A stretch of DNA of 64,000 nt, from contig NVSG01000002.1 in the NCBI GenBank assembly GCA_002401155.1, positions 125,023-189,022 on the forward strand, read 5' to 3'. The notes beneath the pieces are model-generated. The model did not search any database. It had not been told where the DNA came from and worked only from the letters and a program-made list of their open reading frames with translations. Source of the stretch: Hyphomicrobiales bacterium. Its GTDB lineage: Bacteria > Pseudomonadota > Alphaproteobacteria > Rhizobiales > Rhizobiaceae. The stretch's first letter is position 1. Each line of letters starts with the position of its first letter. The translations under genes and the position numbers were made by a program. Of this stretch, positions 28,107-38,742 are shown piece after piece.

Positions 28107-28925
28107 CTACTTTTTGCGTTCAAATTCTCGTGCTAGTTTCGCGATGGTTTTTTGATAGACCGTGGCCCGGTTCCACCCCTTCAACACCTCGTAATTGTGA
28201 CTGCCTTCTTCCCATCCTTGGCCGCGTCGCCAACCTTCGCCTTTGAACCATGCGGCGGTAGAGGCGAGTACGTCTGGTACGGAATGGTATAGGTCGATAG
28301 TGCGATTGCCATCAAAACTAACCGCATATTGTACGAACCGTGACGGTAGAAATTGTGTCTGGCCAATTTCACCAGCCCACGCACCTAGCATCTGGCTTTT
28401 CTTGAGATCACCGCGTTCGACAATCGTCAGCGCGCTGACGATTTCGTTGGTGAAAAAATCGGTCCGCCGGCAATCATAAGCAAGGGTCGCCAATGACTGG
28501 AAGATCGGTTTCTTGCCACCAAAATGACCGAACGCAGTTTCCAAACCCCAAATGGTGGTGAGCAGGGAAGCCGGCACACCATATTTTTTCTCAACCCGCG
28601 CAAAAGTCTTGGCATGCCGCTTCATCATTTTGCGACCTTTGGAAACCATACCTTGGGTCCGGCGTTTATAAAATTTTGCAAAATTCTGTTTGAAGGATTT
28701 TTGGCTACGGTCAAGTCTGATTACTTTGGAGTTGTATTTCAGCCCGGAAAGCGAACTTTTCACGTTGGATCTTGAATAACCCTTGGCAATCATTTCTTTT
28801 TTAAATTGTGCCACCCATTTATTAAATCCAGCGCCCGTATTGCCGCATTTTGCAGCATAGGCAGGGGATGCCACAAAGGTGATTGCAGCAGCAAATAACA
28901 CGCCGCGCACTATTGAATTACGCAT
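28107..28925 (-). CDS. Lytic murein transglycosylase (MltB/SltB-like)
   Basis: YGVPASLLTTIWGLETAFGHFGGKKPIFQSLATLAYDCRR, GAWAGEIGQTQFLPSRF. Confidence 0.88.
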   Translation of the reverse strand: MRNSIVRGVLFAAAITFVASPAYAAKCGNTGAGFNKWVAQFKKEMIAKGYSRSNVKSSLSGLKYNSKVIRLDRSQKSFKQNFAKFYKRRTQGMVSKGRKMMKRHAKTFARVEKKYGVPASLLTTIWGLETAFGHFGGKKPIFQSLATLAYDCRRTDFFTNEIVSALTIVERGDLKKSQMLGAWAGEIGQTQFLPSRFVQYAVSFDGNRTIDLYHSVPDVLASTAAWFKGEGWRRGQGWEEGSHNYEVLKGWNRATVYQKTIAKLAREFERKK

Positions 28926-29071
28926 AAATAGTCCTTCCAATTAATTGACCGATGGCCCCGAATCTCATGGTTCATGACACAAGACTTCTTTTTTTACCCC
29001 ACGCCATTATGAAAACCAAATTTTTGTGCCAGTAATATGTTCAAAACAGAATAAGAATCAGGAGTTGAGTT

Positions 29072-29671
29072 ATGTATACACTTGTTGGAAGCGTTAAAAG
29101 CCGGGCATTCAGAGTATTATGGATGCTGGAAGAACTCGGTGTTGAATATAAGGTTGAGGGGGTGGGGCCGCATTCTCCTGAAATTTTGGCGGTGACTCCA
29201 TCGGGAAAATTGCCGGTTTTAAAGGACGATGACGACATCGTTATCGACAGCACGGCAATCATCCAATATCTGGCCGACAAGCACAATAAGTTCACTTTTG
29301 CTACGGGAACCATAGAACGCGCACATCAGGATTCATTCACCTGTTTCGCGCTGGATGATCTCGATGGGATTTTGTGGAATGCAGCAAAACATTCTTTTGT
29401 CTTTCCCGAAGAATTACGCGCATCCGGTGTGAAGGCAGCCGCACAATATGATTTTGCCAAATCTCTGGAAACACTCGAAAAACGCCTCGGCGACAATGAA
29501 TACATCATGGGTGATACCTTCACCGTGCCTGATATTATCATCACCCACTGCTACGGATGGGCAACCAGCTCCAAATTTGATTGGCCCGATGGCAAACTAA
29601 AAGATTATGTGGAAAGAGTTCGGCTACGGCCAGCTTTTGTCAGGGCGCAAGAGATACGCAGCACTTCTTAA
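29072..29671 (+). CDS. Glutathione S-transferase family protein
   Basis: SRAFRVLWMLEELGVEYKV, VTPSGKLPVLKDD, IDSTAIIQYLADKH. Confidence 0.88.
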   Translation: MYTLVGSVKSRAFRVLWMLEELGVEYKVEGVGPHSPEILAVTPSGKLPVLKDDDDIVIDSTAIIQYLADKHNKFTFATGTIERAHQDSFTCFALDDLDGILWNAAKHSFVFPEELRASGVKAAAQYDFAKSLETLEKRLGDNEYIMGDTFTVPDIIITHCYGWATSSKFDWPDGKLKDYVERVRLRPAFVRAQEIRSTS

Positions 29672-29680
29672 AGGAAAGAT

Positions 29681-30520
29681 ATGATGGCAAAAGATTTCGA
29701 CACACTGGCAAAAGAATTCAAGGCAATGCACGTACCCGGCAAGCCATTCATTCTGGCCAATGCATGGGATTTGGGGTCCGCACAAATGCTGATGGCTCTT
29801 GGCGCAAAAGCCATCGGCACCACGTCTGCCGGATTCGCCTTCGCCCTTGGTCGCGGTGATATGGGCGACGTTACCCGCGAAGAAGCGATTGCCCATGCGC
29901 GCGATATTCTGATGGCCACCAACGCACCAGTTAGCGGAGATCTGGAAAATGGCTATGGTCATAGCCCGGAGGATGTTGCCCAAACCATTCGAGATGCCGC
30001 CGCCGCAGGCCTTGCAGGTTGTTGCATTGAAGACACCATGTTGCCCGATGAAACACCCTATGATTTTGCCAAAGCAGTTGAGCGTGTTGAAGCGGCAGCC
30101 GATGCAGTAAAGTCCCTTGATCGGGAATTCATGTTCGTTGCCAGAGCCGATGGAATTTTAACCGGACAATATGATACCAATGAAGCCATCCGCCGTTTAC
30201 AGGCTTTTGAAGCCGCTGGTGCCGATGGCCTCTACGCGCCAATGCCGCCTGATATGGATGAACTCAAACGCATATGCCTGTCGGTCGAAAAACCGGTCAA
30301 TGTCCTCTGCGCAGGCCCGTTCACCAAATACACCATGGACGAATTTGCATCCGCCGGTGCTGCCCGGGTAAGCCTCGGCTCAGCGTTGGCCCGTGTGACC
30401 CATAAGGCAATCATGGATTGTGCCGGTGCAATGTTCGGTTCCGGTGACATGTCGCTTCTGCGCAATGGTGTTGGTGCAGGCGTGATTGATCCGTTGTTGG
30501 AGCAGGGAAAAGCTGACTGA
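29681..30520 (+). CDS. Isocitrate lyase/PEP mutase family protein
   Basis: ILANAWDLGSAQMLMALGAKAIGTTSAGFA, GCCIEDTM, VARADGIL. Confidence 0.85.
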   Translation: MMAKDFDTLAKEFKAMHVPGKPFILANAWDLGSAQMLMALGAKAIGTTSAGFAFALGRGDMGDVTREEAIAHARDILMATNAPVSGDLENGYGHSPEDVAQTIRDAAAAGLAGCCIEDTMLPDETPYDFAKAVERVEAAADAVKSLDREFMFVARADGILTGQYDTNEAIRRLQAFEAAGADGLYAPMPPDMDELKRICLSVEKPVNVLCAGPFTKYTMDEFASAGAARVSLGSALARVTHKAIMDCAGAMFGSGDMSLLRNGVGAGVIDPLLEQGKAD

Positions 30521-30532
30521 TCCGTTCGGAAA

Positions 30533-30967
30533 TTATTTGAAAATTACTTTTTCCAGCAAGCTGATGGTTTTCAAACAACCATCGCCATCTGCGCCCAATG
30601 CCTTCAGCACCTCGCGCTCATAGGCTCTTACCAAAGGTAAAATCTCACCCATGCGCTGGCTTCCCAGTGATGTAAGTTTGAAACTTTTTTCCCGGCCATC
30701 TTGCGATGGGCCGCTCCGCTCCACCCAGCCCATGCCGATGAGTTTGGTGACCGCTCGGCTGATTGTTGATTTGTGGGTTCTCGTGGATGCAACAATCGCC
30801 TGCGCCGTCGTTTCGCCCTCATGGGCCAATGTCGCTATCACCCGCCATTCGGTAATTTCGATGCCAAATTTTTCCCGGTAAACGCTGGAAAGCCCGGCGG
30901 ACATTTCACTGGCCAGCCGGTTCAATCGAAAGGGTAGAAAATTCTGTAGGTCGAATTGTTGTTTCAT
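30533..30967 (-). CDS. MarR family transcriptional regulator
   Basis: wHTH pattern EWRVIATLAHEGETTAQAIVASTRTHKSTISRAVTKLIGMGWVERSG. Confidence 0.88.
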   Translation of the reverse strand: MKQQFDLQNFLPFRLNRLASEMSAGLSSVYREKFGIEITEWRVIATLAHEGETTAQAIVASTRTHKSTISRAVTKLIGMGWVERSGPSQDGREKSFKLTSLGSQRMGEILPLVRAYEREVLKALGADGDGCLKTISLLEKVIFK

Positions 30968-31054
30968 ATCCGCACACTAATAGTTGCAGTTGCAACTAAA
31001 TCAAAAATGCGGTAAATGTCAAATTCAACAATTTTGATATATGGGAGAGAAGTA

Positions 31055-32362
31055 ATGACCCTTCAATATATGCCGGGTTTCGGCAATGATTTCGAAACAG
31101 AATCGCTGGAAGGCGCGCTGCCTCAAGGGCGCAACTCTCCGCAAAAGTGCGCCTATGGCCTTTATGCAGAGCAATTGTCAGGTTCGCCTTTCACCGCACC
31201 GCGTGGCACCAATGAGCGCTCTTGGCTCTACCGCATGCGCCCAACCGTGCGTCACACACGCAAATTCTCCAATGGCAATTTTCCCTTTTGGAAAACCGCA
31301 CCCTGTCAAGAAGATGTCGATCTGCCTTTGAATCAGACCCGCTGGAATCCACTGCCCATGCCAGAGGAGAAAACTAATTTTCTGGAAGGCATGCGCACCA
31401 TCACAACGGCAGGTGATGTTTATACGCAGGTCGGCATGGCGACCCATGTCTATGTTTGCAACGCGGATATGGAGGACGATTATTTCTTTAATTCCGATGC
31501 TGAACTGATGATCATCCCCCAAGAAGGTGCCATCACGGTCTTCACCGAAATGGGAAAGATGGATGTAGCACCGAACGAGATTTGCATCGTCCCGCGCGGC
31601 ATGATTTTCAAAGTAACTTTGGATGGTAAAACTTCACGCGGCTATGTTTGTGAAAATTACGGTGCGAAATTCACCTTGCCTGATCGCGGCCCCATCGGTG
31701 CCAACTGTTTGGCCAACCCACGAGATTTCAAAACACCCATCGCTGCCTATGAGGATAAAGAAACTCCGTGTCGCATGCATGTGAAATGGTGCGGAAAATT
31801 CTATCAAACCGATATCGGCCATTCACCGCTGGATGTGATTGCATGGCATGGAAACTACGCGCCATATAAATATGATCTGGCCACATTCTCGCCCGTGGGA
31901 GCGATTGGTTTCGATCATCCTGATCCATCCATCTTCACGGTACTAACCGCACCAAGCGGCGAACCCGGCACCGCCAATATCGACTTCGTAATCTTCCCGC
32001 CACGCTGGATGGTTGCCGAAAACACTTTTCGCCCACCGTGGTATCATCGCAATATCATGAGTGAATTCATGGGGCTGATTAAAGGTCAGTACGATGCCAA
32101 AGAAGAAGGTTTTGTTCCCGGCGGCATGAGCCTGCATAATATGATGTTGCCTCACGGTCCCGATCATATGGGTTTTGAAAAAGCCACCACGGCTGATTTG
32201 AAACCGGTAAAACTTGATAACACCATGGCCTTCATGATCGAAACCAGATTTCCTCAGCTAATGACAAAATTTGCCAGCGAGCTTGAACAAGTGCAGGATG
32301 ATTACGTCGAATGCTGGGATGGGCTGGAACGCAAATTTGATGGCACACCCGACCCGAAATAA
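31055..32362 (+). CDS. hmgA: Homogentisate 1,2-dioxygenase
   Basis: [64 protein letters not shown]. Confidence 0.96.
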   Translation: MTLQYMPGFGNDFETESLEGALPQGRNSPQKCAYGLYAEQLSGSPFTAPRGTNERSWLYRMRPTVRHTRKFSNGNFPFWKTAPCQEDVDLPLNQTRWNPLPMPEEKTNFLEGMRTITTAGDVYTQVGMATHVYVCNADMEDDYFFNSDAELMIIPQEGAITVFTEMGKMDVAPNEICIVPRGMIFKVTLDGKTSRGYVCENYGAKFTLPDRGPIGANCLANPRDFKTPIAAYEDKETPCRMHVKWCGKFYQTDIGHSPLDVIAWHGNYAPYKYDLATFSPVGAIGFDHPDPSIFTVLTAPSGEPGTANIDFVIFPPRWMVAENTFRPPWYHRNIMSEFMGLIKGQYDAKEEGFVPGGMSLHNMMLPHGPDHMGFEKATTADLKPVKLDNTMAFMIETRFPQLMTKFASELEQVQDDYVECWDGLERKFDGTPDPK

Positions 32363-32426
32363 AATATACACACTCAAAATCCTCGGCACTTTGCTCGGAA
32401 AACCCACTACCGAAAGAACGTAAAAT

Positions 32427-33377
32427 ATGGCTAAGAAATTCGCGTCCCAGGGCGACATGGAAGAAAAGAAAATCTCTTTTACTGAAATCGGTGAAGGGCT
32501 TTGGGCATTCACCGCCGAGGGCGATCCCAATACCGGCGTGATCATCGGCGATGACAGCGTGATGATTATCGACGCACAGGCAACTCCGCGTCTGGCCAAT
32601 AAGGTGATCGAAAAAATCCGCAGCGTTACCGACAAGCCGATCAAATATGTGGTGCTTTCCCATTATCATGCCGTACGTGTTCTCGGCGCATCGGCCTATG
32701 GCGCATCAGAAGTCATCATGTCTGAAAAGGCCCGTGCCATGGTAGTGGAACGTGGTCAGGAAGATTGGGACAGTGAGTTCGAACGCTTTCCTCGCCTGTT
32801 TCAGGGCCATGAATCCATTCCCGGTCTCACATGGCCAACCGTTACATTCAACGAACGCATGACGCTTTATCTCGGCAAGCGCCGGGTGGATTTGATGTTC
32901 ATGGGCCGGGCTCACACGGCGGGCGATATCGTTGCTTACGTGCCAGATCAGAACGTCATGTTCACCGGCGATATCGTCGAATATAAATCCGCCTGCTATT
33001 GCGGCGATGGACATTTCCACGACTGGCCGAGTACCCTCGATGCTATCCGCGCATGGGATTTGGATGCTATTGCACCGGGCCGTGGCGGCGCTTTGATTGG
33101 TTCAGACATGGTCAATGAAGCACTCGACCTCACCGAAGATTTCGTCATCTCCACTTACAAGCCAGTAGCAAAAGTAGCTCTTGGCGGTGGTTCACTAAAA
33201 GAAGCATGGGACGCTTGCCGCGCCGAATGCGATGATAAATTTTCCGACTACGCCATCTATGAGCATTGCCTGCCATTCAATGTGGCTCGTGCCTATGACG
33301 AGGCAAGAGACATCGACACTCCGAGGATCTGGACAGCAGCTCGCGACATTGAGATGTGGGAACAATTGCAAAGCTAG
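32427..33377 (+). CDS. MBL-fold protein with non-canonical metal-binding motif (SHYHAVR, PGRG)
   Basis: MBL strand order, VLSHYHAVRVLGASAYGA, GRAHTAGDIVAY, VMFTGDIVE, IAPGRGG. Confidence 0.8.
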   Translation: MAKKFASQGDMEEKKISFTEIGEGLWAFTAEGDPNTGVIIGDDSVMIIDAQATPRLANKVIEKIRSVTDKPIKYVVLSHYHAVRVLGASAYGASEVIMSEKARAMVVERGQEDWDSEFERFPRLFQGHESIPGLTWPTVTFNERMTLYLGKRRVDLMFMGRAHTAGDIVAYVPDQNVMFTGDIVEYKSACYCGDGHFHDWPSTLDAIRAWDLDAIAPGRGGALIGSDMVNEALDLTEDFVISTYKPVAKVALGGGSLKEAWDACRAECDDKFSDYAIYEHCLPFNVARAYDEARDIDTPRIWTAARDIEMWEQLQS

Positions 33378-33380
33378 ACC

Positions 33381-34979
33381 ATGGGCAAGATCTTCGAAAC
33401 TCCGCTTTACGCCTACGAAAAATCTGCCGACCAAAGCGCGGATAATCCTGCGCGTCATCCGGTCATCGTCATCGGTGCAGGGCCGGTGGGACTTGCCGCA
33501 GCGGTTGATCTGGCACAGGCGGATATTCCGGTTGTGGTCGTCGATGATAATGACAAGGTGAGTTCCGGCTCAAGAGCCATTTGTTTTGCCAAGCGCCCGC
33601 TGGAAATTCTTGACCGCCTCGGCTGCGGTCAGGTGATGGTTGATAAGGGCGTGATCTGGAATACCGGAAAAGTCTTTTTCGATGAACATCAGGTTTTCCA
33701 ATTTGACCTGCAGCCCGACGGTGTTCATCAGCGCCCAGCATTCATCAATCTACAACAATATTATCTGGAACAATATCTGGTTGAGCGCCTGAGAGTGTTG
33801 CAGGCCGAAGGCAAGCCAATTGAAATTCGCGGACGCAACAAAGTCACAGCGCTTGAGCAAACGGACGATCATGTCTCTCTGACACTGGAAACTCCAGACG
33901 GTCCCTATCAAATCAAAGCCGATTGGGTCATCGCCTGCGATGGTGCAAACTCACCCGTTCGCTCCATGATGCAACTCGATTTCGATGGCCGGGTATTTGA
34001 GGATAATTTCCTGATTGCCGATGTGGTGATGGAAGCCCAATTCCCAGCCGAACGCTGGTTCTGGTTCGACCCGCCCTTTAATCGTAATCAGTCGGCCTTG
34101 CTTCATAAACAACCCGATGGCGTCTGGCGCATAGATTTGCAGCTGGGCTGGGACATCGACAAGGAAAAAGAAAAGCGGCCCGAAAATGTCATTCCCCGTC
34201 TGAAAGCGATGCTGGGAGAAGATGCGAAATTCGAACTTGAATGGGTTTCAATTTATACGTTCCAATGTCGGCGCATGGAAAAGTTTCGCCACAACCGCGT
34301 GTTGTTCGCCGGTGACAGTGCCCATCAGGTTTCGCCTTTTGGAGCAAGGGGAGCCAATTCCGGTTTTCAGGATACCGACAATTTATGCTGGAAACTGAAA
34401 CTGGTAATTGAAGGCAAGGCCTCGGAAAAACTTCTCGATAGTTATGATATCGAACGGGTCTATGGCGCGGAGGAAAATATCCTCAACTCCACCCGCTCAA
34501 CAGATTTCATCACGCCTAAATCTGATATCAGCAAGGTGTTTCGCAACGCTGTTCTTGACCTCTCGGCAAAGTATGAATTCGCCCGGCCACTGGTAAACTC
34601 CGGTAGGCTTTCCGTGCCTTGCATTTATGATACGTCGCCTTTGAACGGCGAAAACGAAGACGGATTCCCGGCAAACCTTCGCCCCGGGGCATCCGCAATC
34701 GATGCGCCGTTGAAAGATGGTTGGCTATTGGAAAAACTAGGCGGATGTTTTCAACTGCTAACCATCGATGCCTATGCGCCGAACACTATCGATGTGGATG
34801 GCATTATGATTGAACGCCTTGCGCTGGACAAAACCGATTCACTAGCCACGCGCTACCTCGGCAACAATGCCAGCGCAGTCTATTTGATGCGCCCGGACCA
34901 GCACGTTGTTGCCAGATGGACAACGTTCGATGAAGAAAAAATTCGTGAAGCACTCAACCGTGCAATTGCCCGCATATAG
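33381..34979 (+). CDS. FAD-dependent aromatic-ring monooxygenase (MhpA/PHBH-like)
   Basis: VIVIGAGPVGLAAAVDLAQ, WVIACDGANSPVR, NRVLFAGDSAHQVSPFGARGANSGFQDTDNLCWKL. Confidence 0.88.
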   Translation: MGKIFETPLYAYEKSADQSADNPARHPVIVIGAGPVGLAAAVDLAQADIPVVVVDDNDKVSSGSRAICFAKRPLEILDRLGCGQVMVDKGVIWNTGKVFFDEHQVFQFDLQPDGVHQRPAFINLQQYYLEQYLVERLRVLQAEGKPIEIRGRNKVTALEQTDDHVSLTLETPDGPYQIKADWVIACDGANSPVRSMMQLDFDGRVFEDNFLIADVVMEAQFPAERWFWFDPPFNRNQSALLHKQPDGVWRIDLQLGWDIDKEKEKRPENVIPRLKAMLGEDAKFELEWVSIYTFQCRRMEKFRHNRVLFAGDSAHQVSPFGARGANSGFQDTDNLCWKLKLVIEGKASEKLLDSYDIERVYGAEENILNSTRSTDFITPKSDISKVFRNAVLDLSAKYEFARPLVNSGRLSVPCIYDTSPLNGENEDGFPANLRPGASAIDAPLKDGWLLEKLGGCFQLLTIDAYAPNTIDVDGIMIERLALDKTDSLATRYLGNNASAVYLMRPDQHVVARWTTFDEEKIREALNRAIARI

Positions 34980-34989
34980 AGGAAACCCC

Positions 34990-35190
34990 ATGCTGATCAC
35001 CACACCCAACCTCACTCCGGCAGATGAATTCTACGAAACATTGCTGGCGGCCCATGAAGATCTTTCGCAAGAACAAAGCGTTGCGTTCAACGCCCGGCTC
35101 GTTCTTGTCTTGGCTAATCACATCGGCGATCTGACCATCCTTTCCGAGGCATTGGATGTCGTTGAGGAAACTGCCAAGCCCGCTGAATAG
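34990..35190 (+). CDS. DUF2783-like small protein
   Basis: 66-aa acidic protein in the same operon; LTPADEFYETLLAAHEDLSQEQSVAFNARLVLVLANHIGD. Confidence 0.7.
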   Translation: MLITTPNLTPADEFYETLLAAHEDLSQEQSVAFNARLVLVLANHIGDLTILSEALDVVEETAKPAE

Positions 35191-35288
35191 TCGGAAAAAC
35201 AAACCACCATATTTCTTTTTTTGAATGGCCAGCATTGTATACATTTGCTAGGTGAGGGCAGTTATTAATTCAGGGTGGAAACAATCAC

Positions 35289-36194
35289 ATGACAGCAGAA
35301 CGAATTGACGGAAAAGAAGTCGCGGCATCAGTGGTGGCGACAGTCACAGAAGCCACAAAAAAATTGATCGCAGATACCGGCATGGTGCCGGGCATTGCGG
35401 TCGTTATTGTCGGCGAAGATCCTGCCAGTCAGGTCTATGTGCGCTCCAAAGGAAAACGCGCAGAAGAGTGTGGCTTTCATTCCGTGACCCATAAAATGGA
35501 CGAAACGACTTCCGAAGAAGACCTGCTTGCCATGGTCGTCAACTTGAATGAAGACGATGCCATTCACGGTATTCTCGTGCAATTGCCGCTGCCAAAGCAC
35601 ATTGACGAAGGCAAAGTCATTCAGACCATCGCGCCGGAAAAAGACGTCGACGGATTTCACTTCATCAATGTGGGAAAACTTGGAACCGGCGAAACGGAAA
35701 CCGCCTTCGTTCCCTGCACGCCAGCAGGTTGTTTGGTATTGATCAAACGCGCATTGGGTACGGATGATTTTTCCGGCTTGAACGCGGTTGTTGTCGGACG
35801 TTCAAATATCGTTGGCAAGCCGGTTGCCAATTTGTTGCTCGGTGCCAATGCGACAGTAACCATCGCTCATTCACGCACCAAAGATTTGCCGGCAATCGCA
35901 CGCGCCGCCGATATTTTGGTTGCAGCAGTAGGTCGCCCCGAGATGATTAAAGCCGATTGGGTCAAGCCCGGTGCATGCGTCATTGACGTGGGTATCAACC
36001 GCATCGATGCGCCGGAAAAAGGTGAGGGAAAAACCCGCCTCGTCGGTGATGTAGCCTATGACGAATGCGCCGAGATCGCCGGTTCAATCACCCCGGTTCC
36101 CGGCGGTGTTGGTCCCATGACCATCGCTTTGTTGATGGCTGCGACCCTTAGCAGCGCTTGCCGTGCTGCTGGTGTTACACCGCCAAAGATCTAG
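35289..36194 (+). CDS. folD: Methylenetetrahydrofolate dehydrogenase/cyclohydrolase
   Basis: [49 protein letters not shown]. Confidence 0.96.
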   Translation: MTAERIDGKEVAASVVATVTEATKKLIADTGMVPGIAVVIVGEDPASQVYVRSKGKRAEECGFHSVTHKMDETTSEEDLLAMVVNLNEDDAIHGILVQLPLPKHIDEGKVIQTIAPEKDVDGFHFINVGKLGTGETETAFVPCTPAGCLVLIKRALGTDDFSGLNAVVVGRSNIVGKPVANLLLGANATVTIAHSRTKDLPAIARAADILVAAVGRPEMIKADWVKPGACVIDVGINRIDAPEKGEGKTRLVGDVAYDECAEIAGSITPVPGGVGPMTIALLMAATLSSACRAAGVTPPKI

Positions 36195-36204
36195 GGTCTG
36201 AACC

Positions 36205-38019
36205 TTAAATAACGCTCGCACCCATATCCGCGCCGGAAACATTGGCGCGGAAGGCTGCGAATAATTCGCGGCCAAGGCCAAATTCATTGCCAGATAAATC
36301 AGGGTTGGCTGCAGTGCGGCCAGCGATTACATTGGCATCTACCAGTAGTTCAAGCGTTCCAGCATTGACATCAATGCGGATGATATCGCCGCTTTCAATT
36401 TTACCAATATTACCACCTTCGGCAGCTTCCGGTGTCACATGAATGGCGCTTGGAATTTTCCCTGATGCTCCCGACATCCGGCCATCGGTAACCAGAGCCA
36501 CCTTGAAACCTTTGTCTTGCAGAACACCCAGAGGTGGCACCATTTTATGCAGTTCCGGCATGCCGTTTGCTTTAGGCCCCTGAAAGCGCAAAACCGCGAT
36601 GAAATCACGGTCCAGTTCCCCAGCCTGAAAGGCATCAACGATTTCATGCTGGTCATGAAAAACAATTGCCGGAGCTTCGACCACATGGCGTTTGACTTCA
36701 ACAGCTGAAACTTTCGATACCGCCTGACCAAGATTGCCAGAGAGAATTTTTAAACCACCAGATTTTGCAAAGGGTGCATCAACCCGTGCCAGAATTTTTT
36801 CGTTGCCCGGTTTTTCAGCGGCCTTTTCCCAAATAGCTTCACCATTCGCACCAAGCTTTGGTTCAAAGCAATAGCGCGATAATCCTTCACCGACGATGGT
36901 ATTCACATCCTCATGCAGCAAACCATTATCGAGCAATTCGCCAATCAAGAACGGTAACCCTCCGGCGGCATGGAAATGGTTCACATCAGCCATGCCATTT
37001 GGATAAACTCTCGCCAGCAGCGGAATAACTTCCGACAGATCAGCAATATCTTCCAGAGTGAGATGAATACCACCGGCGCGTGCCATTGCAATGAGATGCA
37101 GAGTCAAATTGGTTGAGCCGCCCGTCGCATGCAGACCAATGATTGCATTCACGAATGAGCGCTCATCGATCATCTTGCCAACCGGCGTAAATTCATCACC
37201 AAGCGCAGTAATTGAAAGTGCCCGCCGCGTTGCTTCACGGGTGAGAGCATCGCGCAATTCCGTGCCCGGATTGATGAAGCTGGAACCGGGAAGATGCAGC
37301 CCCATGAATTCCATCAGCATCTGATTGGTGTTTGCCGTACCATAAAATGTGCAGGTACCGGGCGCGTGATAGGATTGGCTTTCGCCCTTCAATAATTCTT
37401 CGCGGCCGATTTTACCTTCCGCATAGAGCTGGCGAATTTTCGCTTTTTCCTGATTAGGAAGGCCCGTGGGCATGGGACCGGCAGGCACAAAGATTGCCGG
37501 TAAATGGCCAAAGGTAAGAGCAGCAATCACCAGCCCCGGAACAATTTTGTCGCAAATGCCAAGAAACAAAACCCCATCGAACATGTTATGGGTCAGGCCA
37601 ATGCTGGCCGACATGGCAATCAGATCGCGCGAAAAGAGCGATAATTCCATGCCGGGAAAGCCTTGCGTCACCCCATCACACATGGCAGGAACACCAGCCG
37701 CAATTTGCGCCACGCCGCCCGCTTCACGGGCCGTTTGTTTGATAAGATCGGGATAATTTTTATAAGGTTGATGAGCCGAAAGCATATCATTATAGGCGGT
37801 GATGATGCCAAGGTTTGGCAGAATGTCGCCGCTTAATGCAGCTTTGTCATCGGGGCCACAAGCTGCAAATCCATGGGCCAGATTACCACACCCAAGAGCG
37901 CTGCGATTGGGCTTTTCCTGTATCTGGGTATCCAGCCTCGAAAGATAAACCTCACGACTGGCTCGGCTTCGTTCGATCATTCGTTCGGTGACGCGGCTAA
38001 TTTGGTTGTGGACCATCAT
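36205..38019 (-). CDS. edd: Phosphogluconate dehydratase
   Basis: [71 protein letters not shown]. Confidence 0.96.
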   Translation of the reverse strand: MMVHNQISRVTERMIERSRASREVYLSRLDTQIQEKPNRSALGCGNLAHGFAACGPDDKAALSGDILPNLGIITAYNDMLSAHQPYKNYPDLIKQTAREAGGVAQIAAGVPAMCDGVTQGFPGMELSLFSRDLIAMSASIGLTHNMFDGVLFLGICDKIVPGLVIAALTFGHLPAIFVPAGPMPTGLPNQEKAKIRQLYAEGKIGREELLKGESQSYHAPGTCTFYGTANTNQMLMEFMGLHLPGSSFINPGTELRDALTREATRRALSITALGDEFTPVGKMIDERSFVNAIIGLHATGGSTNLTLHLIAMARAGGIHLTLEDIADLSEVIPLLARVYPNGMADVNHFHAAGGLPFLIGELLDNGLLHEDVNTIVGEGLSRYCFEPKLGANGEAIWEKAAEKPGNEKILARVDAPFAKSGGLKILSGNLGQAVSKVSAVEVKRHVVEAPAIVFHDQHEIVDAFQAGELDRDFIAVLRFQGPKANGMPELHKMVPPLGVLQDKGFKVALVTDGRMSGASGKIPSAIHVTPEAAEGGNIGKIESGDIIRIDVNAGTLELLVDANVIAGRTAANPDLSGNEFGLGRELFAAFRANVSGADMGASVI

Positions 38020-38052
38020 AAGCTTTCCTTGATCAAAAAGTGTTGGGGCCTG

Positions 38053-38742
38053 CTATTCCGACCAGAACAATTCGACATCTTTATAATTGCGCAGAATGTG
38101 GCGAATGGGCAATTCATTGGCCGGGCCGTCCTCGCCCAGTGCCTTTTCCATGACCTGTTGTTTTTTGCCACCTTCCAGATGCACCGCAAGAAAATTTGAG
38201 ATTAGTATCGCTGGCAGAGTTAAAGTCACACGAACTTCGCCCGCAGCCTTTGCTCTCATAGTTGATATGATGACATTTGCATTAATATCTGTTGCCGCTT
38301 CAAGATTGTCGCCGGAAGGAAAAAACGAAGCGGTATGCCCATCTTCTCCCATGCCCAGCACCACTGCATCGAATGGCAGGAGCGGTATGACGGCTTCTTC
38401 GATCGTTGCAACCGCCTCTTCAGCTTCCATGCCTTCTTGATAGAACGGTTGGAAATTAGCTGCTGCCGCATTGTTCTTCAGTAAGAAGTCTTTCACCAGT
38501 TTTGCATTTGAGCGGTCTTCAGAATCATCCACCCACCGTTCATCCACCAAAGTGATGGTAACGTTTGCCCAGTCCAAATCCTGCTTCGACAAAGCCTTGA
38601 AAAATGATACCGGCGTAGAGCCACCCGAAACAGCAAGACTTGCTTTGCCGTTTAACCCCAATCCCATTTTAAGTTCACCCGCAATTTGGTTGGCCAATTT
38701 CGTGGCAAGCAGTTCGCGGTTTTCGAATATATTAATTTCCAT
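38053..38742 (-). CDS. pgl: 6-phosphogluconolactonase
   Basis: LAVSGGSTPVSFFKALS, LVDERWVDDSEDRSN, VVLGMGEDGHTASFFPSG. Confidence 0.93.
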   Translation of the reverse strand: MEINIFENRELLATKLANQIAGELKMGLGLNGKASLAVSGGSTPVSFFKALSKQDLDWANVTITLVDERWVDDSEDRSNAKLVKDFLLKNNAAAANFQPFYQEGMEAEEAVATIEEAVIPLLPFDAVVLGMGEDGHTASFFPSGDNLEAATDINANVIISTMRAKAAGEVRVTLTLPAILISNFLAVHLEGGKKQQVMEKALGEDGPANELPIRHILRNYKDVELFWSE

